Positions 36,201-48,200 of a stretch of 64,000 bases of DNA are shown here, piece by piece. This DNA is from Liolophura sinensis. Lineage: Eukaryota > Mollusca > Polyplacophora > Chitonida > Chitonidae. The stretch is from NCBI RefSeq assembly GCF_032854445.1, contig NC_088305.1:28542628-28606627 (forward strand), in the 5' to 3' direction. The notes under the pieces were generated by a model. That model was not told the origin of the DNA and searched no databases. It worked only from the letters and a program-made list of their open reading frames with translations. Both the position numbers and the translations under genes were made by a program. How positions within the stretch are numbered: the stretch's first letter is position 1; each line of letters opens with the position of its first letter.

Positions 36201-39200
36201 GAGAGAAGCAGTCATCAGTTTTCAGTGATGCCGGGTAGACAATGAATATTCCAGGCATGAATTCCATAAAAAAATTTGTAGTCCGTGAATGAGTTCCAAG
36301 TCAAATAACAATTAAAGAAGTATCTCAGTCGCGCTTTAATTGCAACTGTTCATAAAGACATCATGCTGATGTAATTAGCATGGCTACCTTTACGGCCTCT
36401 GGCCCCAGGTTAAGTGGTATTTGATACAGTTTGAAAATGACGAGCGTTACAGACTCTAACCGATCAGATTGTGATTCAAAAGTAACGGACGATTACGTCT
36501 TTCCCGTTAACATGTAAAGATCTCATGCTACAAGAAGCGCCATCTATGATGTTACACATGACATACAAGATAGACGGTTACACTGGGCAACCAGCGCCAT
36601 CTATGTTGTTAAATACCATGTACGTGATAGATATGTACATAGGGGTAACAGCGCCGTCTATGTGGTTGATCACAATGCAGATCGCCAGAGATTCTGAACG
36701 CTCTGTCTATACCTGCCAACGAGAGTGTTATACTCATTGTAAAATTTGAGAAATTTAGAATGAAGGCGTTTGATGGAGTATCCTTGACAAACTAGTTTTT
36801 GAACTAGCAACTTGTGACGCAGATTAAAGTCATCACAATTAACGCAAGATCTGACAAATGCTACAAGACGAGATATGTATACGCCATATGCAGGACCCTT
36901 TGATATATTGCTATCTAAATAAGGATAATTTACAATATCAAAATTGAAATGATCCCTTTTGTCGTAAAGGCGGCGTGAAAGAAGACCTTGTTCGTCTTTG
37001 TACAGATATAGATCCAGATAAGATGTACCGTCAGGACTATCGGTTGTCACCTTTAAATCCAATGAAAGCGGAAAGATTTCCTTCACCGCTTCAGCAATAT
37101 GGGAATTATTTAACGCCAGTAGATCATCAATATACCGCTTGGTAAATGAAAAGGATCGAGCTCTAAAGATATTACTTTTAAGTAATTTCTGCATATAGTC
37201 GTATTCATATGAAAACAGGTATAGGTCTGCCAAAAGAGGTGCACAACTGGTACCCACTGGAATACCTATGCACTGTTGGTAAATGGTATCTCCGAATTTC
37301 ACATAGATGTTATTAATGAGAAATTCAAGTAATTCAATAAATAATGTAACATCCCATGAGTGGTAACCTTTATAAGGAGTAGAACTGAAGAAAGCCTTAT
37401 TGCTTCTTACGTTAATGTAACGGTGACTTGTTTTAGTAAATACTGAGACAATTAACGACGATATTCTTTCAATAAGATCTTTGTGAGGAATCGTAGTATA
37501 GAGAGTAGAGAAATCCCATGTGGATACGTCTTTGCACGGTATATGCATATGAGCATCGAGTTCTTCTGTAAGACGTTTGGAGGTGTTAAGAATCCACATG
37601 CAGTTGACACCTGAATTTTTTGTTATGGCACAACAATACTTATTCCAAAATGACTTTACTTCTTGTAACGCTCTCGTAAGTAGGGTTGACAAGAGTTTGG
37701 TGGTACAGCTTCTTGAACCGGCAATAAATCGAGCCTTGTATGGGGTACAAGGCTTGCGCGAGAATAAAGGCACCGTGGCAGCCGTGCTCGGTACCGATCA
37801 CCGTTTCCACACCTGTATATTCTTCACCCAACACGGCGCGGCGCGGTAGCCGCAGTCGCAGTAGCACCCGTAGTCGCAGTAGCACCCGTCTACCTCACCC
37901 GCCCCGCCCATGGCGACGGCGGCGGTGACCGCAGCTGCCTCCCGCACTGTCCCTCACCCGTTCGACCAGCCGAACTGACTCACCCAGCTTCCCCATTCAT
38001 GGATACTCGATGGGAGCATTCGTTTACCATTTGATGGCCGAAGCGGATGAACGCGTGACAAACCTCTTTACCAAAGGTAGCCACCACCGCAATATCAGCG
38101 TGGTGTACATCGTGCAGAACTTATTCAACAAAACCAAAGATCATCACACCATTGTTTGAACGCGACCAACTTAGTGTTGTTCAAAAACTCGAGAGACGCG
38201 TCTCAAATTACCATGATTGCTAAACAGATGGTTCCAGGGCGGACGCAGAACGTGCGCGAGCTGGTGGGAGGTAATGCAGCACCCGAAGAAAATGGCTTTG
38301 GTCGAGCCGCGGCTCTTAGATACGCTTACGTGGTCACCATCTGCGTACTCCGTCTCTCTGTACCCCGTGCCCAGTACTGTTAAAGCCTTCAACGCGCTCG
38401 ACCAAAAGATGGCACCAACCCTCCACGACACGACTCTCTCGAAGGATGAGAAAATACAGCGGTATCACCACACCCTTCAACGGTACCGCGCGTTTCAAGA
38501 TCAATATCAAGCCGCGTGGCAGATAGGTAGCAAAGAGACAAGTCCGACGACGAACTCACCCTTCGCCAAACCTGTCGGTCGTTTGAGTGAGGGGAGATTT
38601 GAGACAGCGTCCCCGTCGCTTTACGGCGAAAGGCTGCTCTGCCCTGGGGCGACACCGAGCGATCACACCACGATCGCTGGCGTGATTGGGTGCGGGAAAA
38701 GATGGACACACCATCTGAGACGAAAAAAAACCCTACCACATCACGATCTCTACCCGCCCGTTCTCGCCCTCCTCTTCCTCCCGCCAAAACCACGGCCACC
38801 AAAACCACGGCCACCACCACCACATCTTTGTGCGCAAAGTCAAAATCACCAGCGGTGTTCAACTGGGGCATTTGAAAGCGTTGGCCAAAGCCCCTGCCAA
38901 GTACCCTATCCATCGCGTGCTGACCAAGTATTTCTCCGTGCTCACAGGCCACACCCTCATCAACGAGCAAAACCTATTTCTGGGCAGCTTACTGACACGT
39001 ATAGTGGTGGGATGTGTGAGCAACACGCCTTTTGACGGGAACAACGCTAAAAACCCGTTCCATTTTCAGCACAAACTTCGTCGCCTTTCATGTCGGCGGA
39101 CGTCAAATTCCTGCCAAGCCCCTGACACCTGACTTTGACACCGGTAATTTCGTCAATAGGTACATGAACCTTTTTACCAACAGGGGGAAAATGTTTCACG

Positions 39201-42200
39201 ACGAGGGAAACACCATCCTTCGCACCACGTTCGCCGAAGGCAACACGCTGTTTTGTTTCGACTTGACCCCCAACCTCCACGACGATCACCAACTGAACCT
39301 GGTGCAAAATGGTGATTTGCGCCTGGAGATGCGGTTTGCCAAACCACTGCCGGAAACCACTAACGTGGTGTGCTACGCCGAATTCAGCAATATCTTTGAA
39401 ATTGAAAAAAGCCGAAACGTGCTCTGTGACTTCGCAGGTAGAAAACACAAAACAACATGGACACGGTTCAATTGCGACGTGTGCTACAGACGGACGTGTT
39501 TACCCGTGCCGTGCTGGGGGATGTCTACGCTCGACCACCTCGGGGCCTCCGTTGCTCAGTTGGTTAGCGCTCTAGCGCAGCGTAATGGCCCAGGAGTCTC
39601 TCACCAATGCGGTAGCTGTGAGTTCAAGTCCAGCTCATGCTGGCTGCCTCTCCGGCCGTATGTGGGAAGGTTTGGCAGCAGCCTGCGGATGGTCGTGGGT
39701 TTCCCCCGGGCTCTGCCAGGTTTCCACCCACCATAATGCTGGCCGCCGTCGTATATTCGTCGTGAAATATTCTTGAGTACGGCGTAAAACATCAATCAAA
39801 AAAAAAAAAAGTCAAGACCACCTCCCTCACCAAGTGACCGGCACACCCTGGGTTTGCATCATCAACACAGACACGTGCCTCCGCCCGGGACAACATTGGG
39901 TGGCCGTCTTCATAGACACACCCCATCTCCGGGGAGAATACTTTGACTCCCACCCCTCCACATCGATATTCACTGCTTGGCTCAACCGGAGGACACACCA
40001 CTGGACGTGGAATGATCGGCGGCTGCTGAGTTCGGACACGGCCATGTGTGGACAATATTGCGTGTATTACTTAACCCAGCGGGCTCGAGGTCGTCCCATG
40101 GACGCTATTGTACATACGTTGGACACGTCGTACACGACATAAGATAATGGACCACCAGTTTCCTGTTCGACATTTTATGAAAAAAAATGAATAAAGAGAC
40201 AATGACATTCGCATACAGTGGTGTTTTGACTTTTTTTATTTTAGTCTTCAACGACAACACATTAGAAGGGACATGGTTTATAACAGTCCGGTTAAACATC
40301 CAGGCAGGTGGTGCTCACACCGTCCGGCAGTACTTTCAGCTTTGCATAGAAATAAGTAAAAGCGTCTTTCGTTTGTGTGTACGAATACATGCTGTTTCCC
40401 CGCATCCGCATCCCGCGGCTCACACCACTCGGGCTTTGGTGGCCTCGAGCGCTAACGCCAAGCAGGAGAGCTTGTCTTTACTGTTCGACTCACTGCCCTA
40501 GCAATAGTATGTCTTCGAACACAAAGCCGTTTATCAAAGTCGTAGTGGTCGCGTCGAGGTAACCATTTGTCCGCCTCGTATACTGCCCGCAGCTTAGGTT
40601 GAACCAAGGATTCCCAGTCTGGGTCAGACCAGGCTATGTAGGTATCGTCCGTATCCATGTTGCAGTACTGTCAGTCCGCCTTGTTAAAAAAAAACCAGTC
40701 ATGAAATCATAGTAAAACTCCAACATACGGAGTTTGGCATACTGGTACACTGTACACCCTATTTGCAAGGGTAGGATGTAACGAAGGGTCCTCTTGCTGC
40801 TTACCACTTCGAAGGTGTCGTCATCGATTGGGTCGACCGTACCCCACCATACACTCTCCAGTAACTTGGGCGTCTTCGTCAGGTCACAGATTTTCACATT
40901 CACATGCCGGTCTTGGTTTGTGACGGTTTTGCCATAGCCGAAATTTCCTAACAACTTCATAGTTTCCCTGATAAGAGCCTTGGCAGGGTCCGCGTCCCCC
41001 TCTCGCCAGGCTTGGGAGACGGCGTCCGCGAATGATTGGAAGGCTCGCTCGGGCGTGTTCTCCATCTCTTGGTAGACGCGGGTCACAACCAACCCGTGAG
41101 CGAGATGCCATTGGAGCAAGGGTGTCGCCAGCAGAATTTCCCTACCGAATATACTCCCGATCAGCATACGCCTGGAACCGGGCATGATTTCATTTACTTT
41201 CGCGAACTCCGCCATGGTGGGGCCTATCTCCTCCCGGCTCACATCGATGTTTTTATATATGGGTGGAGGGGCCTCCGTGGCTCGGTTAGCGCGCTAGCGC
41301 AGCGTAATGACCCAGGAGTCTCTCACCAATGCGGTCGCCGTGAGTTCAAGTCCAGCTCATGCTGGTTTCCTCTCCGGCCGTACGTGGGAAGGTCTGTCAG
41401 CAACCTGCGGATGGTCGTGAATTTCCCCCGGACCCGGTTTCCACCCACCATAATGCTGGCCGCCGTCATATAAGTGAAATGTTCTTGAGTACGGGGTAAA
41501 ACACCAATCAAATAAACAAATAAATAAATATGGGTGAGATGGTCCGGCACGTGGATGTCACATTCGACGAAGCCAAACAACCGGATTTAGGACGATAGGC
41601 ACCACCAGCTAAACCTGCGTCTTGGGCTGTCGCTGTGGGTTTGAGGGGTAAGCCGTAACGTTGCAGGAAGGCGTGCAAGGCCGGGTTCGTTTTCTACAGG
41701 CGAAGAAACTCGCACTCCCATATGTACACCAACTGGTATCCCAGGGAGCGGATGTAGGCCTCATTCATGTCCACTTCCCGGCGCAAGTCTTGAAGTGTCA
41801 ACCCTCGCCTGTCGTTGTAGAGGAGTTTCCCCTGGCGATTGTGATTCAGTTGACAGCCGTGGTAGTGGTAATAGCAACCGTGGAACTGAAAGACGAACGT
41901 CCGTCGATGTGGGTGAACCCGTCTACGGCGAGTTGCCAATCACCTACCCGCTTCTCGGTGTGGTTCAGCCGGTGGCGGATGGGTACCCCCAGCTGGTGCG
42001 ACCGCCAGTCCAGCCATTTTTCAGCCAGACGCGTGGCGGTGCCAGAGGGAACGAACGCCTCCCCGTCACGTCGCCATCGGATGTAATGACCCACATGGTA
42101 CAACGCGTTTGCATCGAACCCAACGATCCGCTGACAGAGCTTACCTCCCCGTATACGGGTCACGCCTCATTCGTGGTACGGATGAAAGATGATGCTCGGC

Positions 42201-45200
42201 CCGCCCACGATGTTTTTCTTTAGGCAGTCGTGCATGTCTTTGTCTTTCTCACTGACGGAGCGTGTGTGTGTGTGTGGAAGGGGGGGGGGGGGGGGGTGTA
42301 AGGGCCGTTTTCTCCAACCGGCCGAGGGAGCCTATGTAGCTGTAACAAAATTTCCCTTTTGTGACGCGGCAGTCGTAAGCTTTTTTACCAACTTGTCGTA
42401 ACTGTAATTAGGGGCCAGGTAATTTCGAATGTCCACAAATTTCAGCTGCGGCGTCCTGATGGCCATATGGTTATTGTTACGCTTAATAACGTACTCCAAA
42501 TCACCATCCATGACCAGGTGGGGGTAAAGCTGTTGCTTGATCAAGTTCAGGTCATAGTTACCCGAGTTGAAGCCGAGGACGGGGAACTGGTTGATATAGG
42601 CGACGAATTTGTCCCGCACTCGCCGAGTGGAAGACGGTTTGTTGTCGTTGGGATCGAGGAGCGCGTCTAACTTGTCCAAGATGTAGGCGTAACGCTCGGT
42701 GAGATAGGCGCTACTGCTCTCGCTGATGGTATTGAGGTAAGCCATCATCCGCTGGACGAGCGCGTGGGGATCGCCGGTAGAGATGAAGCACACGGGCTGG
42801 TCGTAATCCGGTACATTGGAGTTCACGCTGACACTGGGGATGTGTTTGGACGTTCATTCCGTTGAGCCGGTCATCACTTCGTCCACAGGGGCCAAGTAAG
42901 CTTCGAAGTCGTAACACGCTCGGTAAGGGAATATTCCGTCATCACCTTCCTGGAGGTAAATACTCATGTCCGCCAACACTTCGAAAATAGTGGGTTGATT
43001 GTGGAATACACACCCCAGGTACTTTCGGCAAACGGCGTCGGTGCACGTTTGACCTTGCCGTCGTAATTTCCATAGCTTATTAAAGCTCTTAGAACACACT
43101 TGGCAGGTAAAAGACAGGGCGTAACGGCTCATGTCCTTGATGTAGCTGAAATGCTGATTGTGAAGGCTTAACCGCATGGTGGGCGAAGTATAGCGCTCTG
43201 CACTGCGATGGATGAGTTGAGCCGAGTACGTCTTGTCCATGGGGATGAGCTGGTACACTTGAATGTTGACGTTAAATACGCTCAACACCGTGTCCAGCGC
43301 ACTGACAGGTATCCCACGGAAATACCTCCGGTCCATCTCCACCGCCTACACATACATCTGGTGGTAACGTCGAGCCTGGTTCTCGCAGTTTTGGGGTCGG
43401 CCTTGTCTACATGGAGGGCCAGGCACTTAAACAAGCATTAATAATCGCTGTAAGGTCCATGATCCCCTCGCACCAACGTGTGCAGCCCCTCGTTCCCCGC
43501 CAGGTAAGGAGGTAACGTTATCCCACCCTCACCAATGGGTTGATGGGGAAGTTTGTGCACAAAAAACAACACGTTGGTGAGGAGGTCCACGACCCATTTT
43601 GTATCGGGCCGTTGTTTTTGTGCCCAGGCGAGTGGATCTTGGCTGGGGAGATGCAGGGTGAGAAGTTCACGCAGGCCAGTCTGACTCGCCACGCGGTACG
43701 GCGCGTCGAGTACCCGGGCATTGTTGGTGCTCGGGCAATAATACCGCACCTGCCCCTTCTCCTTGTGGCGCAGGATTTACCCGAAGCTATAGTTGACGGT
43801 GAAGGCGGTCGGCTGGTCCTCATAAATCGCGTCCAGATTGGCGGGGATGGCTTCGAGATGGCTGAGCCGGTAGTTACAGCGGTCTTGCACCGGCTTGTCG
43901 CAATGAAAATGGCTCCGAATCGAGCGCCAATGCTGCCGCCGATACAATCCCCGCAAATCACTCTCATTACTTGGCAAGAGATCATCGCGGGGTTGGGTCG
44001 TGTCGGGTTGGAACTGGCTCGCCAGGATCTTCCACTTTTCCTTGAGCGACTCCTCCGCCTCTAGACTTGCTTCACTCGAGCTGGCTTTGTTTGCGGTGGT
44101 GGTGGTGGTGGTGGTGATGGTGGGAAAAGCAGGTCTCTGTAACACAGAAGCGTCTCGAATAAAAGCCTAAGTAGAGTTGAGTACAGTGTGAGCGGTTTAT
44201 GGTATATATAATACTTACTAGTGGACGTTGCAGATTTTGCAAATGGCTCATAATAGACGGTCCACGGGACCTGTCAGGGAGGAGGATGATGATGGTGAGG
44301 ACAGTGACGTGTGAGTGTGAGCGTGCCGCGACATCGACATTCTCATATACGGTCGTCTGAATGACACTGTGTAAAAGCTGGTCTACCAAAGGCAGACATA
44401 TATAGCATTCTGTTATATGTGCTCATCTGAATGACACCGTGTAAACACAGGTGGACCAAAAGTAGTCATATACGACATTCTGTTGTATATGGTCGTCTGA
44501 ATGACTGTGTGTATAAAGTATATATTGTGGGCGACCGTTTTGAAATAAAAAGAGCCATTTAGGTGACCAGCTTAACTTTGGGCGACCATTCTTGTTGTTT
44601 ATGGGAATTCTATATTTCTAACAGCTTTGATATATACAACATTGTCTTAAAATGTATGAAAATTGGCATAGTTGGGAATAAATCTTTACAAGAAGCGTAG
44701 ATAACCACTCCAAATAAGTGGTGGCTTTAGGAGACCTACACACGTCTTCTAACAAGGTACACATTTCTCTGCAAAGGTTCTTGGTGTTTATGGGAATCCT
44801 ATATTTCTAACAACTTTGATGTATACATTTTATTGTCTAAAAATGTATGAAAATTTGTCCATTGGGCGACATATTAACACCTAAATACAAGGCCTTATAA
44901 TAGCTAAAATATCACATGAAAATTTATTAATTGGGCGACATATACAGATGTGGTCGCCTAAATGCGCAAAATGTTTGTGCACAAGGTAATCTGTCATTTG
45001 GGCGACATATATGCGGTCGCCTAAATGATGCATTGACTTTTGGGTGACCAGAAATATACAGTGAATTGTGTATATTTGTTATTTGATAGATGATGAATTA
45101 TTTTTCTATGCTGTTTGATGTGTAAATTTAGGATGAAAATAAAAGAAACTTTTCGTTCCACAGATGTTTATTTTGAGCAAATATATCAGTTTATGAAAGA

Positions 45201-48200
45201 ATGGTTGCCCAAATGACTATTTTTCAGGAATGGTCCAAATGTACAATAAAGTCTTCTGACACCTAGTGTTTCAAATTTCCTTTTCTTTGCTAAAATGGAT
45301 GTTTCATATTGCATCTCTCCTGTATTCGATGTTTCGTCTTGTCATGACCTTGTTATACCGTCTTTTGCATTGATGTCTCATACTGTCTCATTATCAGCAT
45401 GTCATCTTAGTAAATGTCCACATTCTCGTTTTAAATGTTATTAGCTGTTTCATGCATTTAATCATATGTCGGATGCAAAATTGTCTAATATCACCATGGA
45501 AATGTACGGGTGTTGTTGTTCTGCAGAAGAACTCGTACTTCATTCCAGGTTATATGTAATCATTTATTGTTGCATATACATTACCTCCATTTACATCACA
45601 CTACACAGACTCGTTGTCCAGCCACACGAAATTGATTGTTCCTGCATTCACAAACGAGCGTGATGTTGCTCACGCAATCTGTGTATTGTTTAATTAAACA
45701 TTCCGTTTTACAAACGTGCACCTGCATCGGGTGTACATCGGCTTACAAAATCAGACAAAAACAAAATATCTATTTATAAGTTAGCATACTGCGTATTTGA
45801 AACCACAACCCATTGCAATTAAGGACGTCCTAACTTGTGCTGTTGAAACTGCTTTCGCACTGTATACCAAGTGCATATTGGTATACAACAAATATGAATG
45901 AATTTCACTAATTACTTCTGTTTCTACTAAAATCATTAGTACGCCTATAGCTGTTCGGGTGTCTGCTGCTACTGCCTGCAATGTTAACTTAGAAATCACA
46001 TATCCGTTAAATTAAGCCATTAAACATAAAAATGGGGATGCTTAAAGTATATTTTAATATGGAAACAGGTAGATACATTCTCTCCAAGTCATAGCAGCCA
46101 CACTGGTGTCACGGTTTTAGTTTTACTCTCTACTGTTCGTCTTTAATTATATTATATAGCTAAGTGCATGAAATCTAAAGGTTATGGAGTCACGCGTGTT
46201 ATTTTACTATGTAATACCCTATGTATTAAATACTGTTGTTCTTAGGAACTATCCAAGCGTTGCAGACTATAATGTATTAATAAAGCGTGGACAATGTTAT
46301 GAATTAATGGATAAAGCTAGATGTGCAGCCCTGTGTTTAAATGCTGATATCTTACATATGCTTTGGCAGGTAAGCAGCCATATGCATTTTCATTGCAAAG
46401 CACATAAAACGGTGTTTTATGAAGGTATGAATAATGTTGAAAATTAAACAACCCCTGGTATTTATTTTTTTTTTTTAAATATTATTTTGGTTTGTTTTCT
46501 TTTCCTCTTTTGTCTCGGTATCCCCGTCGGCTAAATATAAGCTATACTGAACCGAAGGTAGAACTAAGCCTTGTGTAACTATGTAGGCCCACACTGAAAA
46601 AAATTCCTTAACAATCTTTTGGAACAAATTCCATAAGGTACATTTATATTCAGGAATTTATATTCCAGTGTAATATTTTTGCGGGACGAATTTCTTCATG
46701 TGGTCTCTAGCTTCTGGGTTGCCTTATAAAATAGCTTGTTATGTCACATAATTATCTGTTGGAATCGACAGTCATACCTTTTCGTGTATGCGCAGAGGCA
46801 AACAGCGGTGGGTAATATGTTTCGCTCCATACAATTCAGGAGAATTGGACTACGCAGCGCGGACCTCAACGAAATAACTGAGTGGGAAAACACACATGCC
46901 CAGCCCAACCACCTCATTGGTCCGTTTTGGCGCCAAGCAACTCAACACGCAAACTTTGCAAGACTACCCATTACGAGGGTAGCGTAGACGGGGGCATCAC
47001 CGCGGAGCCAAATGGTACAAACCGTTCGGTTTTACCAAAGTGTGTGTGTGTGCGTGTGCGTGTGAATTACCTTTCCGTGTTCAGCACGTTGATGGACACG
47101 CCAATCCCTCAACCGGTAAAAGGTCTTGCAACACCCTTGGCATTTCCACACACGCTGTTTTTCGTGACGCCACTGGCGGACTAAATTACCCCGCCAGGAA
47201 AAGTGCCTGGCGCACGTGCCGCAGGTAAACTGCGACTTTTCCCCCTCAGCGTGCTGCGTATCTTCATGCCTCAGTGCGTTGTGTGTCCTCTGGTGTCGCA
47301 CCCAGCTGTCCCGGCGGGAAAACCACCTGGCACACGTGCTGCAGGTAATCTGCGACCTCTCCCCCTCCTACACGTAAACTTTGCCGAAGCCTCTCCATCT
47401 CCTCCTCCTCTTCCTCCTCCGTAAACCATGATGGCAGCGTAGTAGTATACTCTCTTGGTGAACGTGGTCTGGTGTTGTCTAGGCGTTGCAGCCAGAATAA
47501 GCGTCACTCTCTTGACACGCCTTCTCTTTTATCCCGTAAACGCGAACGTCAACGCGTTTCAGGCGCCAAAACCGCGCGATCAGCCCATTGGTCAGTTTTG
47601 GAGCGAATGGAGCTCACCCTTTGGTCAGTTTGGGCGCGGAATGGAGTTCAACCATTGGTCAGTTTTGGCGCGACATGGAACTGAAGGAGCCACTCAACCC
47701 AACTTTACAAGCCGACGTTCAGTTTTAGCGCGACAAATGGAGCATAACGCTGATCTGAACACGTGGTATTCCTCACTTTACATATACCACATACCTGATT
47801 GTCCCCTATAATATCACTGAGAGCTAAACATTATAATTAAATTTAAAATAATTTCTTACCACCCGTCACAAAAAGCATATTATTTTTCACTGGAAATCTC
47901 AGAACTGTTTAGTTTTGAATTTCCCCAACTATAATTTTTATCGCTCTTTCAGTTAATCTGTTTTTCACTCTCCTCGCATAGACCTTACCGATATTTGTTA
48001 TGGATATCCTTGGGAACTACCACGGGGTGCCGGGACTGTTTGTGGCCTGTCTGTTTAGTGGAGCTCTCAGGTAGGTCTCGATCCCCACAGGAGTTGCAAC
48101 TTGGTCCTGCAGTTTGCAACTTGCCAACATATAGTGGAGAGATATGTGTCAAAATGATAAATGCGTTAGACGTCGCGTAGCTGTGGTTGGGAAAACGAGC

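Larger units (their letters stand above)
40292..44251 (-). pseudogene. Polinton protein-primed DNA polymerase B, broken
   Basis: Read from 44251 down. N-terminal extension: 44145-43777 and 43749-43438. Middle: 43342-42854, with a zinc-ribbon-like [16 protein letters not shown] and [11 protein letters not shown]. Exonuclease region: 42826-42332 with [16 protein letters not shown]. Palm: 42163-41846 ([10 protein letters not shown]) and 41242-40634 ([32 protein letters not shown]). The catalytic [11 protein letters not shown] lies at 40658-40625. The frame ends at TAA 40294-40292 after [16 protein letters not shown]. Such enzymes replicate the element from a protein primer. Several single-base breaks, a G17 run (42280-42296) and a SINE at 41266 disrupt it. 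A possible first exon is 44251-44219 ([11 protein letters not shown]), with a GTAAGT donor and an acceptor at 44137. It converges on the protease gene 150 bp away. Confidence 0.9.
34257..47743. mobile_element. Polinton/Maverick element, 13.5 kb, degraded
   Basis: Bounded by long inverted terminal repeats (left about 34257-34692, right about 47185-47743). Inside are Polinton-type integrase, ATPase, virion-type proteins and protease on + and protein-primed DNA polymerase on -. All main frames are interrupted. It lies in intron 7 of the SLC5 gene, between intact exons 7 and 8, apparently inside an older MITE copy (34165-34256). I could not find a clean 6-bp target-site duplication. It is shorter than the usual 15-20 kb, and some genes are truncated. 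Confidence 0.9.
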
